From Wolbachia endosymbiont (group A) of Bibio marci (GTDB taxonomy: Bacteria; Pseudomonadota; Alphaproteobacteria; Rickettsiales; Anaplasmataceae), in assembly GCF_947251645.1 (NCBI RefSeq), contig NZ_OX366364.1:1178001-1242000 (forward strand): a stretch of DNA of 64,000 nucleotides, written 5' to 3'. Numbering within the stretch: the first letter of the stretch is position 1; the number at the start of each line of letters is the position of its first letter. The notes under the pieces are model-generated. The model did no database searches, was not told where the DNA came from, and was given only the letters and a program-made list of their open reading frames with translations. Of this stretch, positions 18,801 to 27,717 are shown in pieces. Made by a program: the position numbers and the translations under genes.

Positions 18801-20587
18801 CCGTTGATTTTTATGTAATAACCATTATGAGATAGGATCTTCGCTCCCAAATTCTTAGTAATTCTTAATATCTTCGATAATTCAAGACCTCCATTGCTCG
18901 AAGTGTAAACCTTTAATTGATAATTAAGATTGTCACGAGTAAGTCTTAAATCGACCTCGCTAACTCCTTTTTTCCTCACTATCTCCAATTTTTTCATATC
19001 GTAATATGCGTCATGAGGTTCGAAACTCTCTTGATAGCTTATTGGAAATGCCTTGCAATAACGGATGAATATATCCTCAACAGTGCTAAAAGTATTATAT
19101 AAATTGTCTATAAAACGATCTTCCCATTTTTCCGTAATGTTCCTTAATTTGTTTTCGATACGCAAAACTTCATCATCAGGAACACTAGCGTTTTTAGCCT
19201 TTAGCACCACGTGCAATTTCATTAAGTCATATTCGTTTATAATGTGGTGGTTATAAATATCTGAACTTTCTGCATTTATCTCATCCTTCAATATATTGCT
19301 TATCTTGAGCATTAGCCTGGAGCTAGCATAACGCATCGGTATCAGCACTATACAACTAGTAAACACTCCCTTACTTCTTAAGCATAACTTGACTCTTGGT
19401 CTTATTGCAAGGGACATAATAGAAGTACAAATTTGAAATAATTCTTCCTCATTAGACTGGAACAATTCATCACATGAGAATGCTTGTAAAATATAAATTA
19501 GAGCTTTGTTATTGTGGCCCCCGGTTACAAACTCTGCATTTTTTTCTATAACTTTAACTTTATCTCTTATTATTGGAATAGTTCGAATATCTTGGACCTC
19601 CGCTATAGAAGTAAATAATCCAAAAAAACGCCGTTCCTTTACCACATTACCCTGGTCATCAAATTCTTTTACTCCTATACAATTCATGTATGTATGCCGA
19701 TGGACTATTGAGATTAGATCTGATCTCAATATGTATAGGGAATCAAGGTTTACAGAAGGAATCAACGTACTTTGACCTACTCTCATCAGGCCAAGGTCCT
19801 TTTTGCTATCACAGATGAGTTTTTCATCTTTACCAGCAATATATTCTTGATAACCTAGAAATACGAAGTTATTATTCTTTAACCAAACTAGAAAATCTTT
19901 TTGCTCTTGATTTCGGTCTGGTGTCACTCCAGTGCGTGACACTGGAATCCACGTGTCCTTTTCCTGGATCCCAGTATCAAGTACTGGGATGACAGAAAGA
20001 CTTGCCTCATCAAGTTTCTTGAGCATTAAGTGCCAATCTTTCACAACGCAATTAACCGCTTTCAGCGTTTTCTGTAGAGATTCTTTTAATGTATCAACAA
20101 AACTGTCACTTATACCTTTGATAATTACATATATAACTGACTCTTTGATTCCATTGCTTTCTTCCAAAGGGTAAATCTCGTCTATTAGGCCATCTTTTCT
20201 TTTAATGTTAATTATGCTGTTGCTGTAATAGCATATGGTTAAATCGTGCGACTTAATAGTTGCAATAACGGAGTCAACCAAAAATGGCATATCATCGTTT
20301 GTTATCTTAATCGTGGTAAAATCGCCTTTTATTTCTGGTATATCATCTATATTGCTTACTACTAACTTACTTTCATCTTTCTCTTTTTGAGAAACAAAAT
20401 TGTAAGCATCGTTTACAATATATAGCAAGAACTTATCGTTGGCTTTTAGGTCGCTTTTATAAACAAAACTATAAAAATACTTAATAAATTTTTTAATTTT
20501 TTCTTTATCTTGCTGATTTTCTTGATCAGCTAACTTAAATAAAGACTCAGTGTCAACATTATGATCTATACACATTTTTTTTAACAA
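15824..20587 (-). CDS. gdhB: NAD-dependent glutamate dehydrogenase, large (about 180 kDa) type
   Basis: 1587 residues, the size of the Bac_GDH (PF05088) enzymes that oxidise glutamate to 2-oxoglutarate and ammonia with NAD+. The catalytic core is recognisable: [42 protein letters not shown] with the lysines that hold glutamate, and the dinucleotide-binding region [18 protein letters not shown]. The N-terminal third carries ACT-like regulatory modules. About residues 197-228 ([20 protein letters not shown]) translate two palindromic repeats inserted in frame at 19921-19994. Glutamate is a main carbon source for these intracellular bacteria, and a dicarboxylate/amino-acid symporter gene lies 8 kb away. 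Confidence 0.95.
   Translation of the reverse strand: [1587 protein letters not shown]
19921..19994. repeat. Two palindromic repeats inside the NAD-GDH coding sequence
   Basis: Adjacent CCAGTGCGTGACACTGGAATCC and TGGATCCCAGTATCAAGTACTGG-type hairpins occur in frame. They encode a run of about 30 residues outside the catalytic core. Confidence 0.85.
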
Positions 20588-20602
20588 AAATACACAGTGA
20601 AC

Positions 20603-23202
20603 TTAAACCTTTTTAACTAAGATTTCATTATCAAGAGCGTACACTATTAGTTCATCATTTTCTACTACTTCCCCTGATAAAACTAATTTAGCTAAATTAT
20701 TTTGAATACACTCTTGTATAACCCTTTTTAGGGGCCTTGCTCCATATTCAGGGTCATAGCCAGTTTGTGCTATTAGTTCTTTAGCTTCCTGTGACAAACT
20801 TATACTTAGTTTACACTTAGCAAGTGTTTTTTGTAAATAAGAAAATTGAACATCTATAATTTTATAGATGTCATCTCTGGTTAAACTGTGAAATATAATA
20901 ATTTCATCCAGTCTGTTTAAAAATTCTGGACGAAATGTTGATTTAATTATTTGCATTACCTCATCTTTTACAGACTCAGCAATCTCCTTTAGCATTATCT
21001 CAGCGCCAAGGTTAGAAGTTAAAATCAGTATGGTGTTGCGAAAATCAATTAATTTGCCATGACTATCAGTGAGTCTCCCCTCATCCAAGATTTGCAACAA
21101 TAGATTAAATATATCTGGATTTGCCTTCTCTATTTCATCAAACAGAATAACCTGATATGGCCTTCTTCTTACTGCTTCGGTTAATCTGCCACCTTGCTCG
21201 TAGCCAACATACCCTGGAGGCGAGCCAATTAGCTTTGAAACAGAATGTTTTCCATATATTCTGACATATCAAAACGCAGAAGCGCTGATTGATCGTCAAA
21301 CAGAAATTCAGCTAAGGCTTTCGCAAGTTCGGTTTTACCAACTCCAGTTGGACCTAAAAATAAAAATGAACCAAAAGGCCTGTTGGTATCTTGCACCCCA
21401 GAGCGGGAGCGCCTAACTGCATTACTTATCGCTTCTATTGCATCTTTCTGCCCTATTACTCTTCTTCCTATTTCATTCTCCATGTTAAGGAGTTTTTCCT
21501 TTTCACTGTGCATCATATTATCAACTGGAATTCCCGTCCACTTTGAAACAATGTTTGCAATGTCATCTCCAGTCACTTCTTTCTTTAAGAAACTATCAGT
21601 AACCTTTTCCTGATTTTTTAATTCATTCTCAAACTGAGGAATCACACCATACATCAATTCCCCTGCCCTTCCTAAATTTCCACTCCGCTGAGTTAATTCC
21701 AACTCTTTTCTAGCATTATCTAATTTTTCGGCTGTTTCTTGTATTCTAGCTATTTTATTCTTTTCCATCTGCCATTTGCTGTTCAAGTCAGCAAATTTAC
21801 TGTTTAGGTTTTCAATCTCTTCATTTATCTTTCTTAAACGCTGTTTAGAATTTTCATCACTTTCTTTTTTTAGAGCCTCTGCTTCAATCTTTAGCTGTAT
21901 AACCTTTCTCTCAAGTTCATCAATAACTTCAGGCTTGCTATCCATTTCAATTCTCACCCTGCTTGCTGCTTCATCAATCAAATCAATTGCTTTATCAGGT
22001 AAAAACCTATCTGTTATATATCTATTGGACAACGTTGCAGCAGCAATTATTGCACCGTCTGTAATTCTTATACCATGATGCACCTCATATCTTTCCTTCA
22101 AATCCCTGAGTATTGAAATGGTATCAGTTTCAGTTGGTTGAGAGATAAACACAGGCTGAAAACGCCTTGCAAGTGCAGGATCTTTTTCTATATGCTGACG
22201 ATATTCATCTAAAGTTGTGGCTCCTATACAGCGAATTTCTCCACGCGCAAGAGCAGGCTTTAGCAAATTTGAAGCATCCATTGCACCACTTGTTGCTCCT
22301 GCTCCAACTAAAGTATGAAGCTCATCTATAAACAAGATAACTTTTCCCTCCGCTTTCGAAAGCTCATTAATAACTGCTTTTAACCTTTCTTCAAATTCTC
22401 CTCTAAATTTTGTTCCAGCAATTAATGCGCCAAGATCGAGGGCTAAAACTTTTGCATCACGCAAACCAAGTGGCACGTCATTTGCAACGATTCTATTTGC
22501 AAGCCCCTCAACTATTGCAGTTTTTCCAACACCAGGTTCACCGATCAGCACTGGATTATTTTTTGTCCGCCTCAGTGACACCTGCATAGTTCTTCTGATC
22601 TCTTCATCACGACCAATTACAGGATCAAGCTTTCCTTGCATAGCAAGCTCTGTAACATCTTTTGTATATTTCTTTGCCGCGTTTAATTTTTCCTCACTGT
22701 TTGGCGAGTTCGCACTGCTGCCTTTTCTCATTTCTGCAATAACTGAGTTCAGTTTTTGTGGAGTAACACCATTCTCCGCCAGAATTTTGCCTACAGTATC
22801 ATCTTTTTGTGCAGTGAGGCCCTGCAGTCAACGCTCAACGGCAACAAACGAATCTTTATTCCTCCGAGCAATACCAATTGAATCTTCAAAAACTTTTGCT
22901 ATTTCTCTTGAAAGTTGAAGGCTCCCACTTCCTGGACCTTCAATTACTGGCAACTTTTTTATTGCGCTATCCACAGCATCGGAAATACTTTGCACATTTC
23001 CACCACAAGCGTTTATCAAATCCTGAACTAAACCTAATTCATCCTCAAGCATTACTTTTAGTAAATGCTCAGGCATAAAAATCTGATGCCCAGCTCCCAA
23101 CGCTTTCATCTGAGCACTTTGAATTAGACTTTTTGCTTTTTCGGTAAATTTATTTAAGTCCATAACACCAGTTAAATCCGTATTTGCTGATGTATATAAC
23201 AA
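20603..23202 (-). pseudogene. clpB: ClpB disaggregase, broken by a nonsense codon and a frameshift
   Basis: Read together, the three open pieces form a full-length ClpB. Piece 1 (22828-23202) is the N-terminal domain and ends ...DSFVAVER at an in-frame TGA (22828-22830). Translation of the same frame beyond it resumes [10 protein letters not shown], so one substitution destroyed a Leu-type codon. Piece 2 (from there to 21229) holds nucleotide-binding domain 1 ([13 protein letters not shown]), the coiled-coil middle domain and the start of domain 2 ([12 protein letters not shown]). It ends at FDMSEYMEN, where one A is missing from a short A run near 21249; the shifted frame continues [20 protein letters not shown]. 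Piece 3 completes domain 2 (ILILTSNLGAE, YGARPLKR). ClpB rescues aggregated proteins with DnaK. Confidence 0.88.
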
Positions 23203-23330
23203 CTGATTTCATAAATTTAAACCTAAAGTTGTTTATTGTTAGGTATGAAATTTAAAACTTTTTTTTAAAAGAAACTATTATAGTAATTATAGCCCTACCC
23301 TTTACTTCATTAGACCATCTTATGGATAGT

Positions 23331-24146
23331 CTATACAGATCGACCCTTTTGTGAATCTGCGTTTCTGCTTTCTTCAACTTGTTTTGCAAAAGATGTTTCC
23401 TGTTTCTGAAGTGGTTTAGCAATTTCGCGTACAACGGCAGTAACTGCTGTTAAAAACGTTTTTAACAATGCACCTAAAACTCCACCAACTGCTTCCCTGC
23501 CATGTATATGAGCTTGCTTTTCGTTGTCGTCAGCAGTTTCCCCTGCCCTCCTTCTTGGATCCATCCTATGAGCAATCACCGAAAACAACACTCCCCTGAT
23601 TGAAGACTTCACTTTTTCCTTTGCTTCGTGGACATCCCCATCTTTTGCTGTTTCATGTCCATGGCTTAAGTGTTTAGCGTTCATTAGCTCCTTTTGTTGC
23701 TGGGCAAACATGCCACTTAATACTTCTTCTATCACTTGCTTTCTTCTCTTCTCTCTAACTCTTTTCATAGATTCTGATTTATCGCGAGTGTGTTTGGTAG
23801 TTTCAAATTCTGCATCAATATCTTCAGACGCAGCCTGACTATATAAAGTCTCTATGAGCCTGTCTATACTTCGCTTTATTTGCATAGTCCTTTCGTAACT
23901 ATCCGAATTATCGATTCCTTCGTCGATCTGATTTAGAATATCCTCAAAAACTTTTAAATAGTCTTGAGTATATTGTATTATATATTGTTTATCTTCCTCT
24001 TTGTGTTGTTCTTCTTGATTCAACTGATTTTCATTTTCCAAATTTCTCTCTCTTTTATCATCGTTATTTTCTTCAATATTATCACCGTCTTCCTCGAAAA
24101 GGTTTTCGTCGTTCATGATTTTTTTTAATTTAGTTAAAATTCTCAC
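23331..24146 (-). CDS. Highly charged hypothetical protein next to GTA-like genes
   Basis: 271 residues, not recognised. An acidic, Asn/Glu-rich N-terminus (residues 11-55) is followed by predicted helices. A strongly basic stretch around residue 125 (KSESMKRVREKRRKQ) comes next, then a Gly/Ala/Val-rich hydrophobic segment near 215-240 (GGVLGALLKTFLTAVTAVV) and a polar tail. The longest frame starts at GTG (24146); the ATG at 24116 (MNDENLF) is at least as likely, as neither has a clear ribosome site. The hydrophobic segment could be a membrane anchor. It lies downstream of the gp9-like gene on the same strand, but nothing ties its function to it. Confidence 0.55.
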   Translation of the reverse strand: MRILTKLKKIMNDENLFEEDGDNIEENNDDKRERNLENENQLNQEEQHKEEDKQYIIQYTQDYLKVFEDILNQIDEGIDNSDSYERTMQIKRSIDRLIETLYSQAASEDIDAEFETTKHTRDKSESMKRVREKRRKQVIEEVLSGMFAQQQKELMNAKHLSHGHETAKDGDVHEAKEKVKSSIRGVLFSVIAHRMDPRRRAGETADDNEKQAHIHGREAVGGVLGALLKTFLTAVTAVVREIAKPLQKQETSFAKQVEESRNADSQKGRSV

Positions 24147-24181
24147 CAGTTATTATTGTATATGAAAAAATTAAATTAACA

Positions 24182-24571
24182 TTAATGAAAAGCGTTTACA
24201 ACTTCAGCACTAGTTAAAACTACAGTAAAGCTGTCAAAAGTAACAGGATCATAATATCTCTCATACAATTCAACTGAACACCTAAGCCTTATCTTTTCCT
24301 TAGCATTAAAACTAATTTCATAATCATTATTAGAGTTTAGCATAGCAGAATTACGTAATAATTCATCAGCTAATACAGAGTCTAAAATTCCATTAATTTT
24401 TATCGTAATGTGTCTGCTTCCAGCACAATCGAGCACTTTCCTCCAGCCAAAAGAAGAAATATCTTTCACCTCTTCTCTGTTATTACGCAAAGTAAACCTT
24501 AGGTTTCTTATATTATTTAACACAATAAAATTATTGTCATGACCTTTAATTTTTAGCTGTAATTTGCTCAT
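24182..24571 (-). CDS. GTA gp9-like / TP901-1 family major tail protein
   Basis: About 129 residues from the ATG at 24571, chosen because a perfect AAGGAGG sits five bases before it; the GTG two codons upstream overlaps this site. The beta-rich pattern, with LRFTLRNN near the start, an ITIKINGILDS strand, LRCSVELYERYYDPVTFDSF and a final VVLTSAEVV strand, fits the TP901-1-type major tail (tube) protein seen as gp9 in alphaproteobacterial gene transfer agents. The start lies 26 bp inside the end of the DUF3168-like gene, so the two are coupled. The neighbouring gp8- and gp6-like genes support the assignment. Confidence 0.65.
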   Translation of the reverse strand: MSKLQLKIKGHDNNFIVLNNIRNLRFTLRNNREEVKDISSFGWRKVLDCAGSRHITIKINGILDSVLADELLRNSAMLNSNNDYEISFNAKEKIRLRCSVELYERYYDPVTFDSFTVVLTSAEVVNAFH

Positions 24572-24956
24572 TATCACCTCCTTTTATTAAAATATCAAAA
24601 TTAATTGTTGAATGTAAAATTTCATCGTGCTGATCCATAGCACAATTACTTTCTAAAATGACCTCACTACTAAAACCTTCAATGCTCTTAAGTATCAAGT
24701 TAATATGCCTTATAATGGCAAACATACTGTCTATATGATAAGTATATATGTCGCATGAAAATCTTGCCTTTGTAGCAAAATTGGACAGCATATGCAGGTT
24801 ATTATAATTCACTACACGCAATCTCAGGTAAGGAATGGTGACCTGTTTAGGTAAGTAGTCATAAATGTTAGTAACATATTTCCTTAAATCAGAGTTTGCT
24901 TTTAGTGCTGCATAAATACTATTGTACAACTCGTTTATAGCTTGAATTTTTTCCAT
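24546..24956 (-). CDS. DUF3168 / GTA gp8-like tail terminator protein
   Basis: 136 residues. It has the pattern of the DUF3168 tail-completion family: an N-terminal helix (INELYNSIYAALKANSDLRKYV), then YDYLPKQVTIPYLRL, alternating strands and a mid helix MFAIIRHINLILKSIEG. In gene transfer agents and siphophages this protein caps the tail tube. The ATG at 24956 is preceded by GAGG. It overlaps the downstream gp9-like gene. The order gp6-gp8-gp9 is that of the Rhodobacter GTA cluster, with gp7 missing. Confidence 0.65.
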   Translation of the reverse strand: MEKIQAINELYNSIYAALKANSDLRKYVTNIYDYLPKQVTIPYLRLRVVNYNNLHMLSNFATKARFSCDIYTYHIDSMFAIIRHINLILKSIEGFSSEVILESNCAMDQHDEILHSTINFDILIKGGDNEQITAKN

Positions 24957-25028
24957 GATTAATCCTCAGATTTACTCAGACGCGGCTGTACGGACATTGC
25001 AATTTGCAGGCAATTTGCGTGGCAAATG

Positions 25029-25127
25029 GTGTCATTCCAGTGCTTGACACTGGAATCCAGCTTTTATGTTGTATAGTGCACAATCAATTTTTCTGGATCC
25101 AAGTAGTCAAGGCACTGGGATGACACC
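25029..25127. repeat. Palindromic repeats between the gp8-like and gp6-like genes
   Basis: A CATTCCAGTGCTTGACACTGGAATCC hairpin and a diverged TGGATCCAAGTAGTCAAGGCACTGGGATGAC element fill the place where a gp7-like gene would lie in the ancestral order. Confidence 0.8.
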
Positions 25128-25176
25128 CTTCTGGTGGACAATGTTTATACAGAGCTACTTGGATGACAAGAAAGAG

Positions 25177-25725
25177 CTACAAAACAACCTTTGGTTCGCG
25201 AAATGGAGAATAAACCTTCTTCACTTCAGATAAATGGCTACTTACCCCCGATTCACGATCTTTGTAAATAGCAGAAACATGCCGCATAATACCGAGTTTT
25301 ATCTGCTCAGGAACATTGTCATAGCCAGCCTCGTATACAACATCAACTCTTATTGCATTCAAATAATTGAAAAACTCAACGTAGCCCCCTACATCGCTAA
25401 AATAATACTTAAGTGTTCTCTTCTCTTGATTTTTAGACATCATTGCAGTAGCCAATACTATCTTACTCACAGGGCCATAGCTTAAATAGATCCTACGAGG
25501 TACATAATCTTCATATGAAACTTGCCATGTTTGCTTTACTAGTGACTTTTCCATATGCCATTCAGCGTAATCAGTTGCCATAAAAATTAAACTTGAAATC
25601 AATTTATCATCCTGGTCGTTCTCAATGCGTAAAAAAGATTTAACCTCTTCTAAAGTAACTGGAAAAGATTCAGGCTTAGATTTACGTTGCACAGATATTC
25701 TTGGTGAAGTAGATCTTATTGACAT
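25177..25725 (-). CDS. Phage gp6-like head-tail connector (GTA gp6-like)
   Basis: 182 residues, ATG start with a strong AAGGAGGG ribosome site. The signature of the family is clear: PVTLEEVKSFLRIENDQDD, then LISSLIFMATDYAEWHMEKSLVKQTW. This is the helical bundle that joins portal to tail in HK97-like phages and in gene transfer agents. The C-terminal half, with YEAGYDNVPEQIKLGIMRHV, is also conserved (usually GYG..VP..I..AI). The frame is intact and conserved-looking, although no portal, capsid or terminase gene is in the window. Confidence 0.8.
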   Translation of the reverse strand: MSIRSTSPRISVQRKSKPESFPVTLEEVKSFLRIENDQDDKLISSLIFMATDYAEWHMEKSLVKQTWQVSYEDYVPRRIYLSYGPVSKIVLATAMMSKNQEKRTLKYYFSDVGGYVEFFNYLNAIRVDVVYEAGYDNVPEQIKLGIMRHVSAIYKDRESGVSSHLSEVKKVYSPFREPKVVL

Positions 25726-25744
25726 AATAACCCTCCTTTTTGAT

Positions 25745-25806
25745 ATAGCTAGAATAAGTAAGGTTTACCTCGTGACAGCGTGGGGCAAATCTTACTTACT
25801 TTAGCT
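25745..25806. repeat. 22-bp imperfect inverted repeat
   Basis: TAGCTAGAATAAGTAAGGTTT pairs with the second arm with only a few mismatches around a 20-base G-rich loop. It lies upstream of the gp6-like gene and downstream of the 108-residue gene. It could be a terminator-like or regulatory structure and is not one of the CCAGTG palindromes. Confidence 0.5.
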
Positions 25807-25861
25807 ATGCAGCTTGCATGCAACATTAAGTTAAATTGGCGCAGCAACAACTCTGAGTGCT

Positions 25862-26188
25862 TTATCGTATGAATATATTAAGAAGAGAACGTATTAAAGC
25901 TGTTTCTCCTTTTTTGTTGATAAAATTTGAACTTATAGCATATTCAACTAGGCTAGATTTTAGTAGATTAACATTTTGAGAATGAATATTATTGAAGACG
26001 GAGTTTAACTCTTTAGCAAGCAGACTGCGAAATTTTTGTACACTGTCATATGCGATATTTTCAAGTTCATGTGCAAATTTATCTTGAGCTATAGTTGTTA
26101 TATTTTCAATTTCCTTATTAAACTCCTCTAGCTTTTTTTCGTTATTTTTAAAATTTTTCGTAAAAGTTTTCATATCAATTAAACTCAA
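25862..26188 (-). CDS. Small helical hypothetical protein
   Basis: Up to 108 residues; the frame opens at TTG (26188), but the ATG at 26173 (MKTFTKNFKN) is the more usual choice. The sequence is almost all helix, Lys/Glu/Asn-rich with coiled-coil character (NNEKKLEEFNKEIENITTIA). No signal peptide or membrane segment is seen. It lies 5' of the gp6-like gene on the same strand. Its position fits a remnant of a phage or GTA structural gene, but nothing in the sequence proves that. I do not recognise it. Confidence 0.5.
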   Translation of the reverse strand: MSLIDMKTFTKNFKNNEKKLEEFNKEIENITTIAQDKFAHELENIAYDSVQKFRSLLAKELNSVFNNIHSQNVNLLKSSLVEYAISSNFINKKGETALIRSLLNIFIR

Positions 26189-26360
26189 CTACTATTATGA
26201 TTATAACTGTAATAAAAAAACTACCGAAGTAAAAAATTCACACTACTGTGTAACTTGCAAATACTTTTACGCGCTAGGGCTATAGGTGTCATCCAAGTAC
26301 CCCCTTCCCGTCATCTGAGTAGCCTCCTTTTCCTGTCATCCCAGTGCTTGACACTGGGAT

Positions 26361-27449
26361 GGCTTTGTTGCATCGCACCTTATACTGGTAGTAATTTACG
26401 ATAAATATCATGTAGCCATTTCAAATTTAGCCATACCAATTTCAGTAAATTGATTAAGCAAATAGCACTTAATCAGCAATTCTTTTTCGCGATTTACTTC
26501 GGATTTATTCCTAAAGCTGAATCCAAATATTTGCTTTAATCTTGAGAAAAACCCTTCAATATAAGATCTTTTCCCATAATTTACTTCTTTTTTCCATTCT
26601 TTCACGCCATCTTCACCGTATAATTTTATTAACCTAATAGCAGCATTTCTGTCAGACATATAATCTATTTCTGGATGTTCTGCCGCATTGTTTATTGGTG
26701 GAATTTTTGCCTTTATATCATATTCGTGACACAATTTGTAAAACTTGTGCCTATCATATGCCCTATCTGCATATAGTGCTTTTATGACATGCTGAAAATT
26801 AACTTCTTTAAGCAAATCGCAAGCTCCATAGTGATCAGAGTAGACACCGTTACTGTATTTTACAGCTATGGCTTTTTTGCTGTTTATATTCAACATTACA
26901 TGCAATTTTCTTGTCTGTTCATAGCCACGATATTTTCTGTTAGCGCTATTTTCCTTGCTGTGACCAGGGGTATTGTTGTAAATGCTGATACCTGTACTAT
27001 CTATAGCAATTTCGATGTCTTCCATATTATTTTTATCAATTCTGCAATCATTGATCTTAATATTAAGTTTCTTAAACCTTCTTGATGCTTGTGAATAGCT
27101 GATAACTGCTAAATCTCTTCCTATTTGTTGCATATATCCTTTTATAAACCCCACCGTTTGTCTTAAACCAATTCTAAAAAGATTGACAATTATATGCACC
27201 AAAATCACAACTTTATCACTGTAAATATAGTTGCCGCCTTGCATTTTTGGACTATTTTCATACCAATTTTCTATGGCTTCATTGATATAATGAAAAATAT
27301 TTCCTCTTTCCTGGAGAAATTTGTTATATTCATTTTGGTTACTGACTTTCATTTTCTGTGGCATATTTTTTCTTCAACAGTTAAATGGTTATTTATAATG
27401 AATTTTGTCAGTAGCCACCAGATTTTTTCGGTTGCTATGCAACAAAGCC
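26361..27449 (-). mobile_element. IS5 family (IS903 group) insertion sequence, copy 2
   Basis: 1089 bp, same ends and orientation as copy 1. Flanked by CACTGGGAT at 26352-26360 and 27450-27458, in the middle of a GTGCTTGACACTGGGAT palindrome. Confidence 0.95.
26408..27364 (-). CDS. IS903-group DDE transposase, copy 2
   Basis: 318 residues, identical to the other four copies; catalytic D122, D200 and E270 intact. Confidence 0.95.
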   Translation of the reverse strand: MPQKMKVSNQNEYNKFLQERGNIFHYINEAIENWYENSPKMQGGNYIYSDKVVILVHIIVNLFRIGLRQTVGFIKGYMQQIGRDLAVISYSQASRRFKKLNIKINDCRIDKNNMEDIEIAIDSTGISIYNNTPGHSKENSANRKYRGYEQTRKLHVMLNINSKKAIAVKYSNGVYSDHYGACDLLKEVNFQHVIKALYADRAYDRHKFYKLCHEYDIKAKIPPINNAAEHPEIDYMSDRNAAIRLIKLYGEDGVKEWKKEVNYGKRSYIEGFFSRLKQIFGFSFRNKSEVNREKELLIKCYLLNQFTEIGMAKFEMAT

Positions 27450-27690
27450 CACTGGGATCCAGGAAAAAGAATGGTGTCATGAAAGTAGCTGACACTGATT
27501 TCCATCCAAAAGGGTGTCATCCCAGTGCCCAGAAACTTGGATCCAGAAAACTTAACTCTACACTAAGTAAATGTACAATAAGAACTAGATCCCAGTGTCT
27601 GGGCACTGGGATGACAAAAAAAGGAGCACTGGGATGACATCATCCTTTTTTTGGGATTCCAGTGCAGCTACTTGCATCTGCCACCTGCAA
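27450..27690. repeat. Cluster of palindromic repeats downstream of IS copy 2
   Basis: At least three CCCAGTG/CACTGGG elements in tandem disorder, e.g. around 27511-27545, 27590-27616 and 27625-27665. One hairpin reads GATCCCAGTGTCTGGGCACTGGGATG. No gene is seen here. Confidence 0.75.
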
Positions 27691-27717
27691 ACTGCAATGT
27701 TCGTACAGATGTAGGTG

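Noticed and set aside
27450-27690. Possible CRISPR array from clustered short repeats
   Set aside because: Repeat units differ in length and orientation, spacers are irregular and no cas genes are in the window; they are the dispersed palindromes.
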